Counted from the first letter of the stretch, positions 34,490 through 42,925 are shown. The stretch is DNA of 64,000 nt from Epilithonimonas caeni DSM 17710 (GCF_000426465.1 NZ_KE384527.1:144737-208736), one strand, 5' to 3'. The notes: a model not told the origin generated them from the sequence alone. Numbers and translations are program-made.

Positions 34490-34718
34490 TAAATTATCAA
34501 CCAAATCTTTATCCAAATCTTTAATCGCACTTTCAGCTTATAAAGAAGCTCAACAATTCAGTTAATAAAACCTCAAAGAACACGAGATCAAAACAATTCT
34601 TGCCCGTTTTTTTTAAATGGTTGGAAAAAAGTGTGAATTCTTAAGTGGAGCCGAAAAACTATTTCTCATGACAATCGATTATTGGAAGACATTAATATCA
34701 GTAACACTATTATTATAA

Positions 34719-34746
34719 AAAACGCCTCAATTAATTGAGGCGTTTT
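34719..34746. terminator. Terminator of mdaB-ygiN
   Basis: AAAACGCCTCAATT followed by its exact complement makes a perfect 28-bp palindrome with T-rich flanks, just after the ygiN stop on the minus strand. It could also end transcripts from the glucosaminidase gene. The remaining 34490-34718 holds no gene. Confidence 0.85.
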
Positions 34747-34748
34747 AT

Positions 34749-35036
34749 TTATACTAATTTCGCAAGATAAATCTCAGCAGGTTTTTCTAATAAATCTGGT
34801 GCTTTTTCTACAAACTCTTTGATGTAAGACTGTTGATTGTGAGTATCCAAACCCTCTTTGCTTTTCCAGATCTCGTGAAAGATAAAAACTGCTTCATCTT
34901 CCAGACTTTGTTGTAATTCATACTTTTCGCAAGCTTCTTCTTTTCTTGTGTTCAGAACCATATTATCAAGAATTGATTTCAAATCCTGAATTTTATCTTT
35001 TTTCGATTTCAAAATCGCTGTTAAATAGATTGACAT
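34749..35036 (-). CDS. ygiN: Antibiotic biosynthesis monooxygenase (ABM)-fold protein, YgiN-like quinol monooxygenase
   Basis: This small dimeric alpha/beta barrel protein has 95 residues. MSIYLTAILKSKKDKIQDL, EEACEKYELQQSLED and FIFHEIWKSKEGLDTHNQQSYIKEF follow the ABM pattern. It lies 16 bp downstream of mdaB, the same pair as mdaB-ygiN in Escherichia coli, where YgiN oxidises quinols that MdaB reduces. The quinol role is inferred from that pairing. Confidence 0.82.
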   Translation of the reverse strand: MSIYLTAILKSKKDKIQDLKSILDNMVLNTRKEEACEKYELQQSLEDEAVFIFHEIWKSKEGLDTHNQQSYIKEFVEKAPDLLEKPAEIYLAKLV

Positions 35037-35052
35037 TTTGGTTTTTGTTTAA

Positions 35053-35670
35053 TTAATTCAACACTTTCAATTCCTCAGTTTCCAAAGCATTTTTCAGATA
35101 ATTCTTATACTCAATTTCATAATTATCAATCCTTTCCTTAGTAGCTGCTTTCTCCATATCATGGAAATGGAAACTTCCCAAACTTTTCATTCCCGTGAAA
35201 GCATTCATCCTGTGAAAACCAAATAAAACGCCTTCGTCAACCGAATGCTGATTAAAAAACTCACCTTCCAGAGTGAAAGCCGTTTCCGGGGCATTCCAGC
35301 TTGTGGTAACGAAATAATGTTTTCCGTGCATCAAACCGCCGGTTCCGTAATTGATTTCGGGATTCACTCTGGAACGTCCGTCGCTTTTATAAATGCCGTT
35401 GTTATGACCAGCCGTAAAAACTTCATCAATATAAAATTTCAGACGATTCGGAACCTGGAACCACCAAACCGGAAAATGATAAATTACAATATCTGCCCAT
35501 TTGAAATTCTCTGCTTCGTCAACTGGATCAAAATCATCATTAATATTGGTTATTGTGATTTCAAAACCTTGCTGATCAAGAGTTTCCTTTGTCCATTTTG
35601 TAATCGTGTTATTAAAACTTCCACCCGAATGCGCAAACTTTTGCCCACCGTTGATTATAAATATTTTCAT
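35053..35670 (-). CDS. mdaB: NAD(P)H-dependent quinone oxidoreductase, MdaB-like
   Basis: This is a flavodoxin-fold FAD enzyme of 205 residues that reduces quinones by two electrons. IFIINGGQKFAHSGGSFN, WADIVIYHFPVWWFQVP, YIDEVFTAGH, YGTGGLMHGKHYFVTTSWNAP and AFTGMKSLGSFHFHDM align well from memory with MdaB (modulator of drug activity B). Start at ATG 35668-35670. It is divergent from the LysR gene at 35772, with 101 bp between them, and in an operon with ygiN. Confidence 0.87.
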   Translation of the reverse strand: MKIFIINGGQKFAHSGGSFNNTITKWTKETLDQQGFEITITNINDDFDPVDEAENFKWADIVIYHFPVWWFQVPNRLKFYIDEVFTAGHNNGIYKSDGRSRVNPEINYGTGGLMHGKHYFVTTSWNAPETAFTLEGEFFNQHSVDEGVLFGFHRMNAFTGMKSLGSFHFHDMEKAATKERIDNYEIEYKNYLKNALETEELKVLN

Positions 35671-35743
35671 TGATTTTTTGATTTAATAATTTAATGATGC
35701 AAAGTTCCGACAGAAAAATGAATTATAAAAATAATATAAATTA

Positions 35744-35771
35744 TATATTTGCATTATAATTATAATGCAAA
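35744..35771 (+). promoter_or_regulatory. lysR -7 box overlapped by a 24-bp perfect palindrome (probable regulator site)
   Basis: TATATTTG at 35744-35751 is the candidate -7 box of the LysR gene. A perfect 24-bp palindrome (first half TTTGCATTATAA) runs from 35748 to 35771, ending at the base before the ATG at 35772. It overlaps the box and leader, so binding there would block transcription. It fits a LysR autoregulatory site, but other factors are possible. Confidence 0.6.
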
Positions 35772-36668
35772 ATGATAAATCTGGAATGGCTTAGAACTTT
35801 TAAAAGTGTCTATGAAACGCAGTCTTACACCAAAGCAGCGAAGGAATTGTATATTTCTCAACCTGGCGTGAGCCTTCATATCGGTTCGTTGGAAGCCTAT
35901 GTTGGTTATTCTTTGTTCGAAAGGATCTCCAAGAAACTGATTCCGACAGAGAAGGCGAAGATCCTTTATAATTTTACATTAGAACCACTTTTGAAGCTGG
36001 AGACTGCCGAACAAACTTTTCATAAAACCACGAAAACCGAACGTGCAACTGTGAGTGTTGGGATGTGTTTTGAGACTTTTCAATTTACCTTGGAAAAACA
36101 TATTCCGACATTTGATTTCAATGTGATCATACGTTTTGGATTGTACGAACAGATGTTTTCTGATCTGGACAATGGTTTGTTGGATTTGATCATCACACCA
36201 AGAAAGACCAATATCAAAAACCTGAGTTTTGAAGCTTTTTCCAAGGAAAAAATTGTTCTGATCAATGGAACAGGAACTGATACTTCGGAATTCCAAAAAT
36301 TAATCAAAACCAATAAAATCGAAGAAGCGGAAAACTGGCTGAAACAGCAGATCTGGTATAGCACAGCAGCGGATATGGAACATCTGAATAACTTCTGGAA
36401 AGCGAATTTCAACCATCATCCGGACTTCAAACCAAATTATATCGTTCCAAATATCTGCTCGATCGTACGTTGTTTAAGTGGGAATCCGGGATTCTCAATC
36501 GTACCTGATTTTCTCTGCAAAAAAGAGATCGCAAATGGCGGAATAGAGATTGCCTGGGAAGGCAACAACAAAATCGAAAACACGCTACATTTTGGTGAAC
36601 GAACAAAAAATATGGTTCAAAATGAGATTGACAGAATAAAAGAAATATTCAGAAATGAGAATTTTTAA
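35772..36668 (+). CDS. LysR-family transcriptional regulator
   Basis: This 298-residue protein has an N-terminal winged-helix DNA-binding domain (MINLEWLRTFKSVYETQSYTKAAKELYISQPGVSLHIGSLE, in which SYTKAAKELYISQPGVSLHI is the helix-turn-helix) and a C-terminal substrate-binding domain (about 95-290). Divergent orientation to mdaB-ygiN suggests it controls that operon, probably in response to a quinone or similar compound. The effector cannot be read from the sequence. Confidence 0.92.
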   Translation: MINLEWLRTFKSVYETQSYTKAAKELYISQPGVSLHIGSLEAYVGYSLFERISKKLIPTEKAKILYNFTLEPLLKLETAEQTFHKTTKTERATVSVGMCFETFQFTLEKHIPTFDFNVIIRFGLYEQMFSDLDNGLLDLIITPRKTNIKNLSFEAFSKEKIVLINGTGTDTSEFQKLIKTNKIEEAENWLKQQIWYSTAADMEHLNNFWKANFNHHPDFKPNYIVPNICSIVRCLSGNPGFSIVPDFLCKKEIANGGIEIAWEGNNKIENTLHFGERTKNMVQNEIDRIKEIFRNENF

Positions 36669-36676
36669 TTTAAAAC

Positions 36677-36828
36677 CACAAAAGGCACAAAAGATATAAT
36701 TTCGTTTAATGAATTTTTATTTACAAAAGGCTTCGAGAGCCTCAGCCTGACAAAGTAAACATTTTCAGCATAACTATCAGCTATGTCTGTCATCCTGAGC
36801 GGAGCAGAATGATTTTTATTAAATATAA
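36677..36828. repeat. Repeat-rich spacer between lysR and murI
   Basis: It contains CACAAAAGGCACAAAAG at 36677-36693 and REP-like words (GGCTTCGAGAGCCTCAGCC at about 36728; GTCATCCTGAGCGGAGCAG at about 36790). No gene lies in this 160-bp gap. Confidence 0.55.
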
Positions 36829-37659
36829 CTAAAGGACCTTCAGTTCCAGATCAATCGATTTTCCGAAGAATTTTTTAGAGATCTTTTCGAAATTCTTAGT
36901 AATATCCGACAAGAAAAATTGATAAGTGGGTTGATGATTCTCTTCGTTCAAAAGATGATGTTTGTCCAAAATCATTTTCAACTGATTAGCAACAATATTC
37001 GGAGAATCTATGACACGGACACGGTTTCCGTAATACTGTTTGATTTCATCAATCAAAAGCGGATAGTGTGTACAACCGAGAATCAAAGTTTCGATATTTT
37101 TTAATTTACTATTACTCAGATAATTATAAATAATCGAATGTGTGATCGGATGATTTTTGAAACCTTCTTCAATTGCCGGAACCAAAAGCGGTGTTGCCAA
37201 TTCATCTACTTTGATGAACTTATTATGCTTTCGAATTGATTTTTTATAAAGTCCGGAATTAACTGTTGCTTTGGTCGCAATCACACCAACATTATTGTGA
37301 ATTTCGTAAGATACTTTTTCAGCAACCGGATTAATCACATCAATCACAGGAACTCTATTGGCAACCAATTCCTGAACTTCATGAAGTGCATTGGCTGTTG
37401 CAGAATTGCAGGCAATTACAATCGCTTTACAATTTTTCTCAAGCAGAAAATTGGTAATTTTTGTTGAATAACCAACGATGGCCTCACGGGATTTTTCACC
37501 ATAAGGAAGATGTTTTGTATCACCAAAATAAATCAAATCTTCGTTCGGCAACAATCTTTTGATTTCTTTCGCAACTGTTAATCCACCGACGCCGGAATCA
37601 AAAATCCCGATTGGCTGATTAGCGGATAGATGTGTATAATCGGCTTTTTTCTTTTTCAA
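36829..37659 (-). CDS. murI: Glutamate racemase
   Basis: This cytoplasmic enzyme makes D-glutamate for peptidoglycan. PIGIFDSGVGGLTVAKEI holds the first catalytic aspartate. AIVIACNSATANALHE and LILGCTHYPLLI hold the two catalytic cysteines, and LIYFGDTKHLPYGEKS is also typical. There is no ATG near the conserved start. TTG at 37657-37659 gives 276 residues beginning MKKKKADYTHL and is favoured; GTG at 37696-37698 would give 289, but it directly follows a promoter-like CTTTG. Start uncertain. Confidence 0.92.
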   Translation of the reverse strand: MKKKKADYTHLSANQPIGIFDSGVGGLTVAKEIKRLLPNEDLIYFGDTKHLPYGEKSREAIVGYSTKITNFLLEKNCKAIVIACNSATANALHEVQELVANRVPVIDVINPVAEKVSYEIHNNVGVIATKATVNSGLYKKSIRKHNKFIKVDELATPLLVPAIEEGFKNHPITHSIIYNYLSNSKLKNIETLILGCTHYPLLIDEIKQYYGNRVRVIDSPNIVANQLKMILDKHHLLNEENHQPTYQFFLSDITKNFEKISKKFFGKSIDLELKVL

Positions 37660-37799
37660 GAGACAATCTTTATCTGTTATTTTGACCGTAAAGTTCACAA
37701 AGTTTTTTTGACAATTGCGATATTTTTTATGCTCGCAAAAGCGTAAAACTCAGCAAAGATTTAGTTTTACAAAAGTAGTGAAATTTTCATTCTGAAAAA

Positions 37800-37869
37800 C
37801 ATATCGACAGGCTCGATGCGATAACTCCAATGCTAATTGTCAGCATTGTCAGGCTGAGCTTGTCGAAGT
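37800..37869. repeat. REP-like element upstream of murI
   Basis: TATCGACAGGCTCGATGCG and CAGGCTGAGCTTGTCGAAGT are partly complementary. The 16-mer CTGAGCTTGTCGAAGT at 37854-37869 is identical to that at 21679-21694. Confidence 0.65.
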
Positions 37870-37871
37870 CT

Positions 37872-38996
37872 TTAAACGATAAATAAATCGCTTGCAATCC
37901 CGTCTGCTAAGAACCAATGCTTTTCGGCAATTTTGAGGTAATTATTTTCTATTTCAAGAATTCCGGATTCTAGTTTGGGTTTGATTTCCTGTTTGAGATA
38001 ATTGATTATTTCTGAAGAAAAATTCTGATTGATTTTTCCCAGATCAACGCCCCAAATTGTCCTGAGTCCAATCATCATCATTTCATTGAACCGGTCTTTT
38101 TCGGAAAGGATTTCGGTTTCTTTGGGAAGAATATTTTGTTTCAAATTTTTGATATAAATTGGATTGTTAGCAATATTCCAGCTTCTTTCCAAACTGCCGT
38201 TATAAGAATGCGCGGAAGGACCAATTCCTAAATACGGTTCAGATTTCCAGTAAGCAGAATTGTGTTTGGAATGAAATCCCGGTTTTCCAAAATTCGAAAT
38301 CTCATAATGGTCGAATCCATTAACTTTTAGAAAGTCTTTCATATAATAGAATTCCTGATTCTGTTCTACTTCCTCAGGAGAACTCACTTTTCCATTCTCA
38401 ATCCATTTTTCCAAAGCCGTTTTTGGTTCGACTGTCAAAGCGTAAGACGAAACATGAGGAACTTGTAATTCAATTGTTTTATTGAGATTTTCTTTCCATA
38501 TTCCGAAGTTGGAAGTTGGTGAACCATAAATCAAATCGATGCTGATATTTTCCAATCCGAGATCCTGCGCTCTTTTAATCGAACTTTCCGCTTCGGAAGC
38601 ATTGTGTGCACGGTTCATCAATTTCAGATCTTCATCAAAAAAACTCTGTGTTCCGATTGATAAACGATTGATTTCTGTATTGGATAATTCTTTGAGAAAA
38701 TTTTTATTCAAGTCATCAGGATTGGATTCTAATGTAATTTCAATCTTTTCTTCAAAACTGAAATATTTCTGAATCTCATCAATCAAAGATCTGATTTCAT
38801 CAACACTTAGAACCGAAGGTGTTCCCCCACCAAAATAAAGTGATCTCAAAGATCTATTTTCAAGTTCGTCATGTCTGAGCCGGATTTCTTTTTTAATTGC
38901 CAAAAGCATCTCATCCTTCAAACTAAAAGAAGTTGAAAAATGAAAGTTACAATAGCTGCATTTTTGTTTGCAGAAAGGAATGTGAAGGTAAATCAT
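37872..38996 (-). CDS. hemW: Radical SAM heme chaperone HemW
   Basis: This 374-residue radical SAM protein handles heme delivery in the cytoplasm; it was formerly annotated as oxygen-independent coproporphyrinogen oxidase. IPFCKQKCSYCNFHFS has the CxxxCxxC cluster motif at C9, C13, C16. SLYFGGGTPSVLSVDEI binds SAM, LSIGTQSFFDEDLKLMNRAH and YGSPTSNFGIW follow. The N-terminal extra cysteine motif of true HemN (CxxxCxxCxC) is absent, as in HemW. It lies downstream of the PorP/SprF gene with a terminator between. Confidence 0.92.
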   Translation of the reverse strand: MIYLHIPFCKQKCSYCNFHFSTSFSLKDEMLLAIKKEIRLRHDELENRSLRSLYFGGGTPSVLSVDEIRSLIDEIQKYFSFEEKIEITLESNPDDLNKNFLKELSNTEINRLSIGTQSFFDEDLKLMNRAHNASEAESSIKRAQDLGLENISIDLIYGSPTSNFGIWKENLNKTIELQVPHVSSYALTVEPKTALEKWIENGKVSSPEEVEQNQEFYYMKDFLKVNGFDHYEISNFGKPGFHSKHNSAYWKSEPYLGIGPSAHSYNGSLERSWNIANNPIYIKNLKQNILPKETEILSEKDRFNEMMMIGLRTIWGVDLGKINQNFSSEIINYLKQEIKPKLESGILEIENNYLKIAEKHWFLADGIASDLFIV

Positions 38997-38997
38997 T

Positions 38998-39022
38998 AAA
39001 AAAGCCCTGAAAAATCAGAGCT
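38998..39022 (-). terminator. Terminator of the PASTA-rluD-porP/sprF run
   Basis: On the minus strand AGCTCTGA pairs with TCAGGGCT (one wobble) around a 4-nt loop, followed by a run of five to six Ts. It lies 23 bp after the PorP/SprF stop and overlaps the hemW leader. Confidence 0.75.
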
Positions 39023-39045
39023 CAAATTTATTCAAATTATATTAT

Positions 39046-40014
39046 TTATCTATATCGGAAACCTCTTGTGTTGATAAAGTTTTCGATATTAAATCCAATG
39101 GACAACATAAAACTATTCCCAAAATTCTCAGTCAGTTCCGAAACACCAAAATTGTAAACCCCACCGAATGTGAAATTTCCAATACGTCCTTTGATGATAG
39201 GTGACATGCCCAAATTTTGGCTTCCAACGGCACTTTTTGCACTCCGGAAGCTGATTCCGGCAGAGATATTATTTTTCTCACCGAAAGCAGTGGCCATCAA
39301 ATTATAATCAAATATTCTTGCGGAATTGGTATTAAGGTTCATCATCAAAGATGGTGTCAAAAATATACCATCTGCAAAATGCCAATCGTAACCGGCATTA
39401 AGATAAAATTTGGTGGGCGAAGGTTCTATCCCATTCACAATAGGGATATCATTACTGATCGGAATATCAATGACCGAAACTCCTCCGAAAAAGCCTCTAT
39501 ATTTTACAGCTGCCCCTAAATTGGCGTAAGCAATAAAAATATCGTTTGTGTTCTCTCCCAAAACAGGATCGCCGGGTTGTTCGGGATTAAGCTGGGTATA
39601 ATCGATATTCATATTATAAAGATTCGTACCTATACCAAACGAAAACTGGTCCTGGCGGTCTTCTTCATCAGAAATAGGAATAAAATATGAGGCGCCCAAC
39701 ATCAAACCATTGGAAGATATCGGGCCATTCTGATCTCTGAAAAATGAGATACCCGCTCCCACCCTGTCAAAAACGTTTGCATGCAAACCTATTGTCTGGA
39801 CATTAGGAGATTCATCGAGTTGTGAAAATTGCTTCTGATAATTCAGATTCAGAACCACATCATCTGTTTTGCCCAATAAAGCAGGATTGAATAAGAAATC
39901 TCCGTCAACAAGATATTGCTGATAAAACGGTAATGTTTCCTGTGCTTTGGTCTTTATAAAAAAACCAATAACAAGCAATAAAAATATTTTATAAAATATA
40001 TAGTTCTTCTTCAC
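39046..40014 (-). CDS. PorP/SprF family type IX secretion outer-membrane protein
   Basis: This 322-residue protein has a signal peptide beginning at GTG (MKKNYIFYKIFLLLVIGFFIKT, cleavage after KAQ). The mature start LPFYQQYLVDGDFLFNPALLG is the PorP/SprF hallmark; the rest is a 14-strand-like barrel with VYNFGVSEL and LSIGFNIENFINTRGF at the end. It acts with type IX secretion or gliding adhesins. A reading frame continues upstream inside rluD, but the signal peptide fixes the GTG. No T9SS partner gene is adjacent. Confidence 0.87.
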   Translation of the reverse strand: MKKNYIFYKIFLLLVIGFFIKTKAQETLPFYQQYLVDGDFLFNPALLGKTDDVVLNLNYQKQFSQLDESPNVQTIGLHANVFDRVGAGISFFRDQNGPISSNGLMLGASYFIPISDEEDRQDQFSFGIGTNLYNMNIDYTQLNPEQPGDPVLGENTNDIFIAYANLGAAVKYRGFFGGVSVIDIPISNDIPIVNGIEPSPTKFYLNAGYDWHFADGIFLTPSLMMNLNTNSARIFDYNLMATAFGEKNNISAGISFRSAKSAVGSQNLGMSPIIKGRIGNFTFGGVYNFGVSELTENFGNSFMLSIGFNIENFINTRGFRYR

Positions 40015-40018
40015 ATTA

Positions 40019-40026
40019 CAAATATA
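40019..40026 (-). promoter_or_regulatory. -7 box 4 nt before the porP/sprF GTG
   Basis: The minus strand reads TATATTTG, an exact TAnnTTTG match, ending 4 nt before the GTG start. It sits directly after the rluD stop. It could give a near-leaderless transcript independent of the rluD operon. Confidence 0.45.
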
Positions 40027-40033
40027 TAAAACT

Positions 40034-41101
40034 CTAATTATTATCGAGATATTTTCTCCAACGTTCTGCAGCATCCAGCATATCTTTCGGCATAGGGCTT
40101 TCAAAGTACAATTCCTTTTTTGTAGTAGGATGAATGAATCCCAGAGTATGCGCATGTAAGGCATGTCTTGGTAAAACCTCAAAAACATTCTGTACAAATT
40201 GTTTATACTTTGGAAGATTGATACCTCGCATTATGATGTTCCCTTCATACCTCTCATCATTAAACAAGGTATGGCCAATATGTTTCATATGGGCACGGAT
40301 CTGATGCGTTCTCCCTGTTTCCAACTTACATTCTATCCAAGTCATATACCGAAATCGTTCCAAAACCTTGTAATGTGTCACAGCATGCTTACCATGGCTA
40401 CCATCTTCATAAGTGTACATCTGCATCCTGTTTTTTGGATGTCTCCCAATGTGCCCAGTTATTGTTCCTTCATCATCCTGAACATTTCCCCAGACAAAAG
40501 CCCAATAAAGACGTCTGGTTTTTCTGTCAAAGAATTGTTTGGCCAAATAACTTAATGCATATTCAGTTTTCGCAATGACCAGTAATCCGGAAGTATCTTT
40601 ATCAATCCTATGGACCAATCCCACCCTATCCAGATCGGAATTATAATTCGGGTCTTTTGCAAAATGAAACGCCAACGCATTCACCAATGTACCATCCCAA
40701 TTCCCAAACCCAGGATGCACCACCATTCCTGCATCTTTATCTACAACGATCAGGTCTGCATCCTCATAAACAATATTGATCGGGATATCTTGTGGTATAA
40801 TAACATTTGTCCTTGGTGGATGTGCAAGAAGGACGCTAATTTCGTCTCCTGGCTTTACCCTGTAATTTTGCTTTACAACAGTACCATTTACGACAACATT
40901 ACCAGCTCTACATGTTTGAGAGATCTTGTTTCGGGAAGAGTTTTGACGAAAAATCGATAAAAATTTATCAATCCGAAGCGGTTCTTGATTTTTATCTACT
41001 TTGATGTTAAAATGCTCATATAACCCACTGCTTTCTTCATTGGAATTATTATCATCATTTAATATTTCATCTTCTAAGAAATCTTCGTTCTCGTCAAACA
41101 T
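40034..41101 (-). CDS. rluD: 23S rRNA pseudouridine synthase, RluD family
   Basis: This 355-residue protein has an N-terminal S4 RNA-binding domain (about 30-95; RIDKFLSIFRQNSSRNKISQ) and a catalytic RluA-type domain. VGLVHRIDKDTSGLLVIAK contains the catalytic aspartate in HRxDxxTSG, and ETGRTHQIRAHMKHIGH is the second signature. The first 35 residues are an acidic extension (FDENEDFLEDEILNDDNNSN). It probably modifies 23S rRNA helix 69. It lies 62 bp after the PASTA gene. Confidence 0.93.
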   Translation of the reverse strand: MFDENEDFLEDEILNDDNNSNEESSGLYEHFNIKVDKNQEPLRIDKFLSIFRQNSSRNKISQTCRAGNVVVNGTVVKQNYRVKPGDEISVLLAHPPRTNVIIPQDIPINIVYEDADLIVVDKDAGMVVHPGFGNWDGTLVNALAFHFAKDPNYNSDLDRVGLVHRIDKDTSGLLVIAKTEYALSYLAKQFFDRKTRRLYWAFVWGNVQDDEGTITGHIGRHPKNRMQMYTYEDGSHGKHAVTHYKVLERFRYMTWIECKLETGRTHQIRAHMKHIGHTLFNDERYEGNIIMRGINLPKYKQFVQNVFEVLPRHALHAHTLGFIHPTTKKELYFESPMPKDMLDAAERWRKYLDNN

Positions 41102-41112
41102 ATCCTTATTTT

Positions 41113-41139
41113 AAAAAGGCTTCAACATTAGTCGAAGCC
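41113..41139 (-). terminator. Hairpin with T-run between the PASTA gene and rluD
   Basis: On the minus strand GGCTTCGAC pairs with GTTGAAGCC (one wobble) around TAAT, followed by five Ts. It may reduce readthrough into rluD. Confidence 0.7.
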
Positions 41140-41163
41140 CATTCTATTTTAATTTTTATTTCT

Positions 41164-42198
41164 TTATTCAATGACTACCTTTTTTGGCTTTGGTTTTTCT
41201 ACAGGTTTTGTTGTTTGTGGCGCTGTTCCATTCTGTTTTGGAACTGGACCGGGACTTGTCACTGGCTGTGTAGTTACCGTTTTTGGTTTTACTGCAGCTG
41301 ATGCAGGTTGATCTGTAGTTGTGGCCGCCTTTTGAGTTTGAGGTTTTTGTTCAATTTGTGAAACCTCATTATATTGTATCGGTGCTAATGTCGTATCTAT
41401 TTTTGGACGATACATTTCATCCAGCTGCTTGATCTTGTTCTGCAACTCTGCTGGTGTTTTCTTACTTGCCCAAAGATCGATCTGCATACCCTGATCTCTT
41501 TGAGCCCCAAATTCCGGATCTTGGTAATAAACAATATCGGATTCATCTTTTCCACCATCTTCGTGTTCTACGATCCCAACTTCAAACAATGCTTGTGAAA
41601 TAATCTTTTTGGCTTCCTGAACAGTTCTTCCCACAACATTCGGAATTGTAACATTTCTAAGTGGACCCGATCCGATGACCAATCCTACTACGGAAAATTT
41701 TGGAAGCAAGGTTCCCGGCTTTATACTAGTTCCATTGTATATGATTCTTAACACAGCGTCTCTCTGGATACTTGGCTCATAAAGCGTATCGCCGACTTTC
41801 AACCCAACAAGATTCAGCTGATTGAACGCCAAACCTTTATATCTATCAATAATATCAGGAACCGCTACTTTTGCCCAAGTCTTAGGATTAACCTTCAACA
41901 CAATAGCTCTGCCGTTTTTCACATTAGAACCTGGCGAAGGGAAAACAGCTAAAACCTGAAGAGGACGGAATTTTGGGTCATATTTGAAACTATCGACCTC
42001 ATACTCCAGACCGGAATCATCTAATACTTTTATAGCATCATGAACGGTCATGTTCATTACATTAGGGACAGGAGCCTCTTCTCCGTGATTGGTATGAAAC
42101 TCCAGCCAACGGAACGTAAGCCAGACGAGGCCGGCGAAAAATGCCATTGCCAAAACTATATTAAGTAATACTTTCCAATGGAAAAGCGATTTGAACAT
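41164..42198 (-). CDS. PASTA-domain membrane protein without a kinase domain
   Basis: This 344-residue protein has a short cytoplasmic N-terminus, one transmembrane helix (about 9-28; WKVLLNIVLAMAFFAGLVWL) and three extracytoplasmic PASTA domains (about 40-108, 113-180, 185-252; each begins with a VP or IP-N/D-V/I motif). The tail (about 270-344) is rich in Pro, Thr, Lys and Gln. PASTA domains bind peptidoglycan fragments or beta-lactams in Firmicutes, where they are attached to kinases; here none is present. In flavobacteria it commonly neighbours ddl and rluD. Confidence 0.88.
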   Translation of the reverse strand: MFKSLFHWKVLLNIVLAMAFFAGLVWLTFRWLEFHTNHGEEAPVPNVMNMTVHDAIKVLDDSGLEYEVDSFKYDPKFRPLQVLAVFPSPGSNVKNGRAIVLKVNPKTWAKVAVPDIIDRYKGLAFNQLNLVGLKVGDTLYEPSIQRDAVLRIIYNGTSIKPGTLLPKFSVVGLVIGSGPLRNVTIPNVVGRTVQEAKKIISQALFEVGIVEHEDGGKDESDIVYYQDPEFGAQRDQGMQIDLWASKKTPAELQNKIKQLDEMYRPKIDTTLAPIQYNEVSQIEQKPQTQKAATTTDQPASAAVKPKTVTTQPVTSPGPVPKQNGTAPQTTKPVEKPKPKKVVIE

Positions 42199-42224
42199 AA
42201 TTATCCTTTTTCAGAAACGTAACG

Positions 42225-42232
42225 CAAATATA
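42225..42232 (-). promoter_or_regulatory. Candidate -7 box of the PASTA-rluD run
   Basis: TATATTTG on the minus strand lies 26 nt before the PASTA gene ATG, in the divergent region shared with hpt. Confidence 0.45.
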
Positions 42233-42304
42233 GATAATTAAATTGTATTAGTCTCCGATGAAAAAGCTTCATAAAAGAAAATCGGTCATTTGGCATAAAA
42301 ATCT

Positions 42305-42312
42305 TATTTTTG
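42305..42312 (+). promoter_or_regulatory. Candidate -7 box of hpt
   Basis: TATTTTTG matches TAnnTTTG and lies 15 nt before the hpt ATG at 42328. It also shows that an in-frame TTG at 42310 cannot be the start. Confidence 0.5.
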
Positions 42313-42327
42313 TGCTTTGAAATATAT

Positions 42328-42882
42328 ATGGAGTCTATACAAGTTCACGACAAAGGTTTCGTTCCTTACCTGAAACACGATGAAATTCAGGATATTATAA
42401 AAAATCTAGCACTTAAAGTTTACGAGGATTACAAAGATGAAACTCCGATTTTCATTGGTGTTTTGAATGGCGTTATCATGTTTTTCTCAGATTTTTTAAA
42501 ATATTATCCCGGTAAATGCGAAGTTGCATTTTTACAGGTCAGTTCTTATTCCGGAACTCAATCAACAGGTATTGTCTATAAAAAAATGGATCTTACAAAA
42601 GATGTTGTCGATCGGCACATCATCCTTATGGAAGATATCGTGGACACAGGAAATACATTAGAAAACCTCTTTGAATATTTCAAGAACACACAGCGTCCAA
42701 AATCCCTAAAAGTAGCTACCTTACTTTTGAAACCTGATGTTTTTAAAAAAGATTTCAAAGTAGATTATGTCGCAAAAGAGATTCCAAACAAGTTTGTATT
42801 AGGGTACGGATTGGACTATGATGAATTAGGAAGAAACTTGCCTGACCTATATCAATTGGAAGAAGGCAGAATCAATCATTAA
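42328..42882 (+). CDS. hpt: Hypoxanthine phosphoribosyltransferase
   Basis: This purine-salvage enzyme makes IMP/GMP from hypoxanthine/guanine and PRPP (184 residues). IILMEDIVDTGNTLENL (about 95-111) is the PRPP-binding motif. FIGVLNGVIMFFSDFL near residue 40 and YVAKEIPNKFVLGYGLDYDE near residue 145-165 complete the pattern. It is the first gene of the hpt-adk-obgE stretch. Confidence 0.94.
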   Translation: MESIQVHDKGFVPYLKHDEIQDIIKNLALKVYEDYKDETPIFIGVLNGVIMFFSDFLKYYPGKCEVAFLQVSSYSGTQSTGIVYKKMDLTKDVVDRHIILMEDIVDTGNTLENLFEYFKNTQRPKSLKVATLLLKPDVFKKDFKVDYVAKEIPNKFVLGYGLDYDELGRNLPDLYQLEEGRINH

Positions 42883-42925
42883 ACTTTCTCAAGAAAAAGA
42901 AATAAATCTATAAATTAAAGAAAAT

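Noticed and set aside
35748..35771. Palindrome as a Rho-independent terminator
   Set aside because: It lies at a promoter, ends at the base before a start codon and is not followed by a T-run.
39046..40197. Longer PorP/SprF protein starting inside rluD
   Set aside because: The upstream part has no similarity to a secreted protein and runs opposite to nothing but within the rluD coding sequence; the signal peptide begins at the GTG at 40012-40014.
42310..42327. Earlier hpt start at an in-frame TTG
   Set aside because: The codon lies inside the TATTTTTG box and the protein start MESIQVHDKGF is natural at the ATG.
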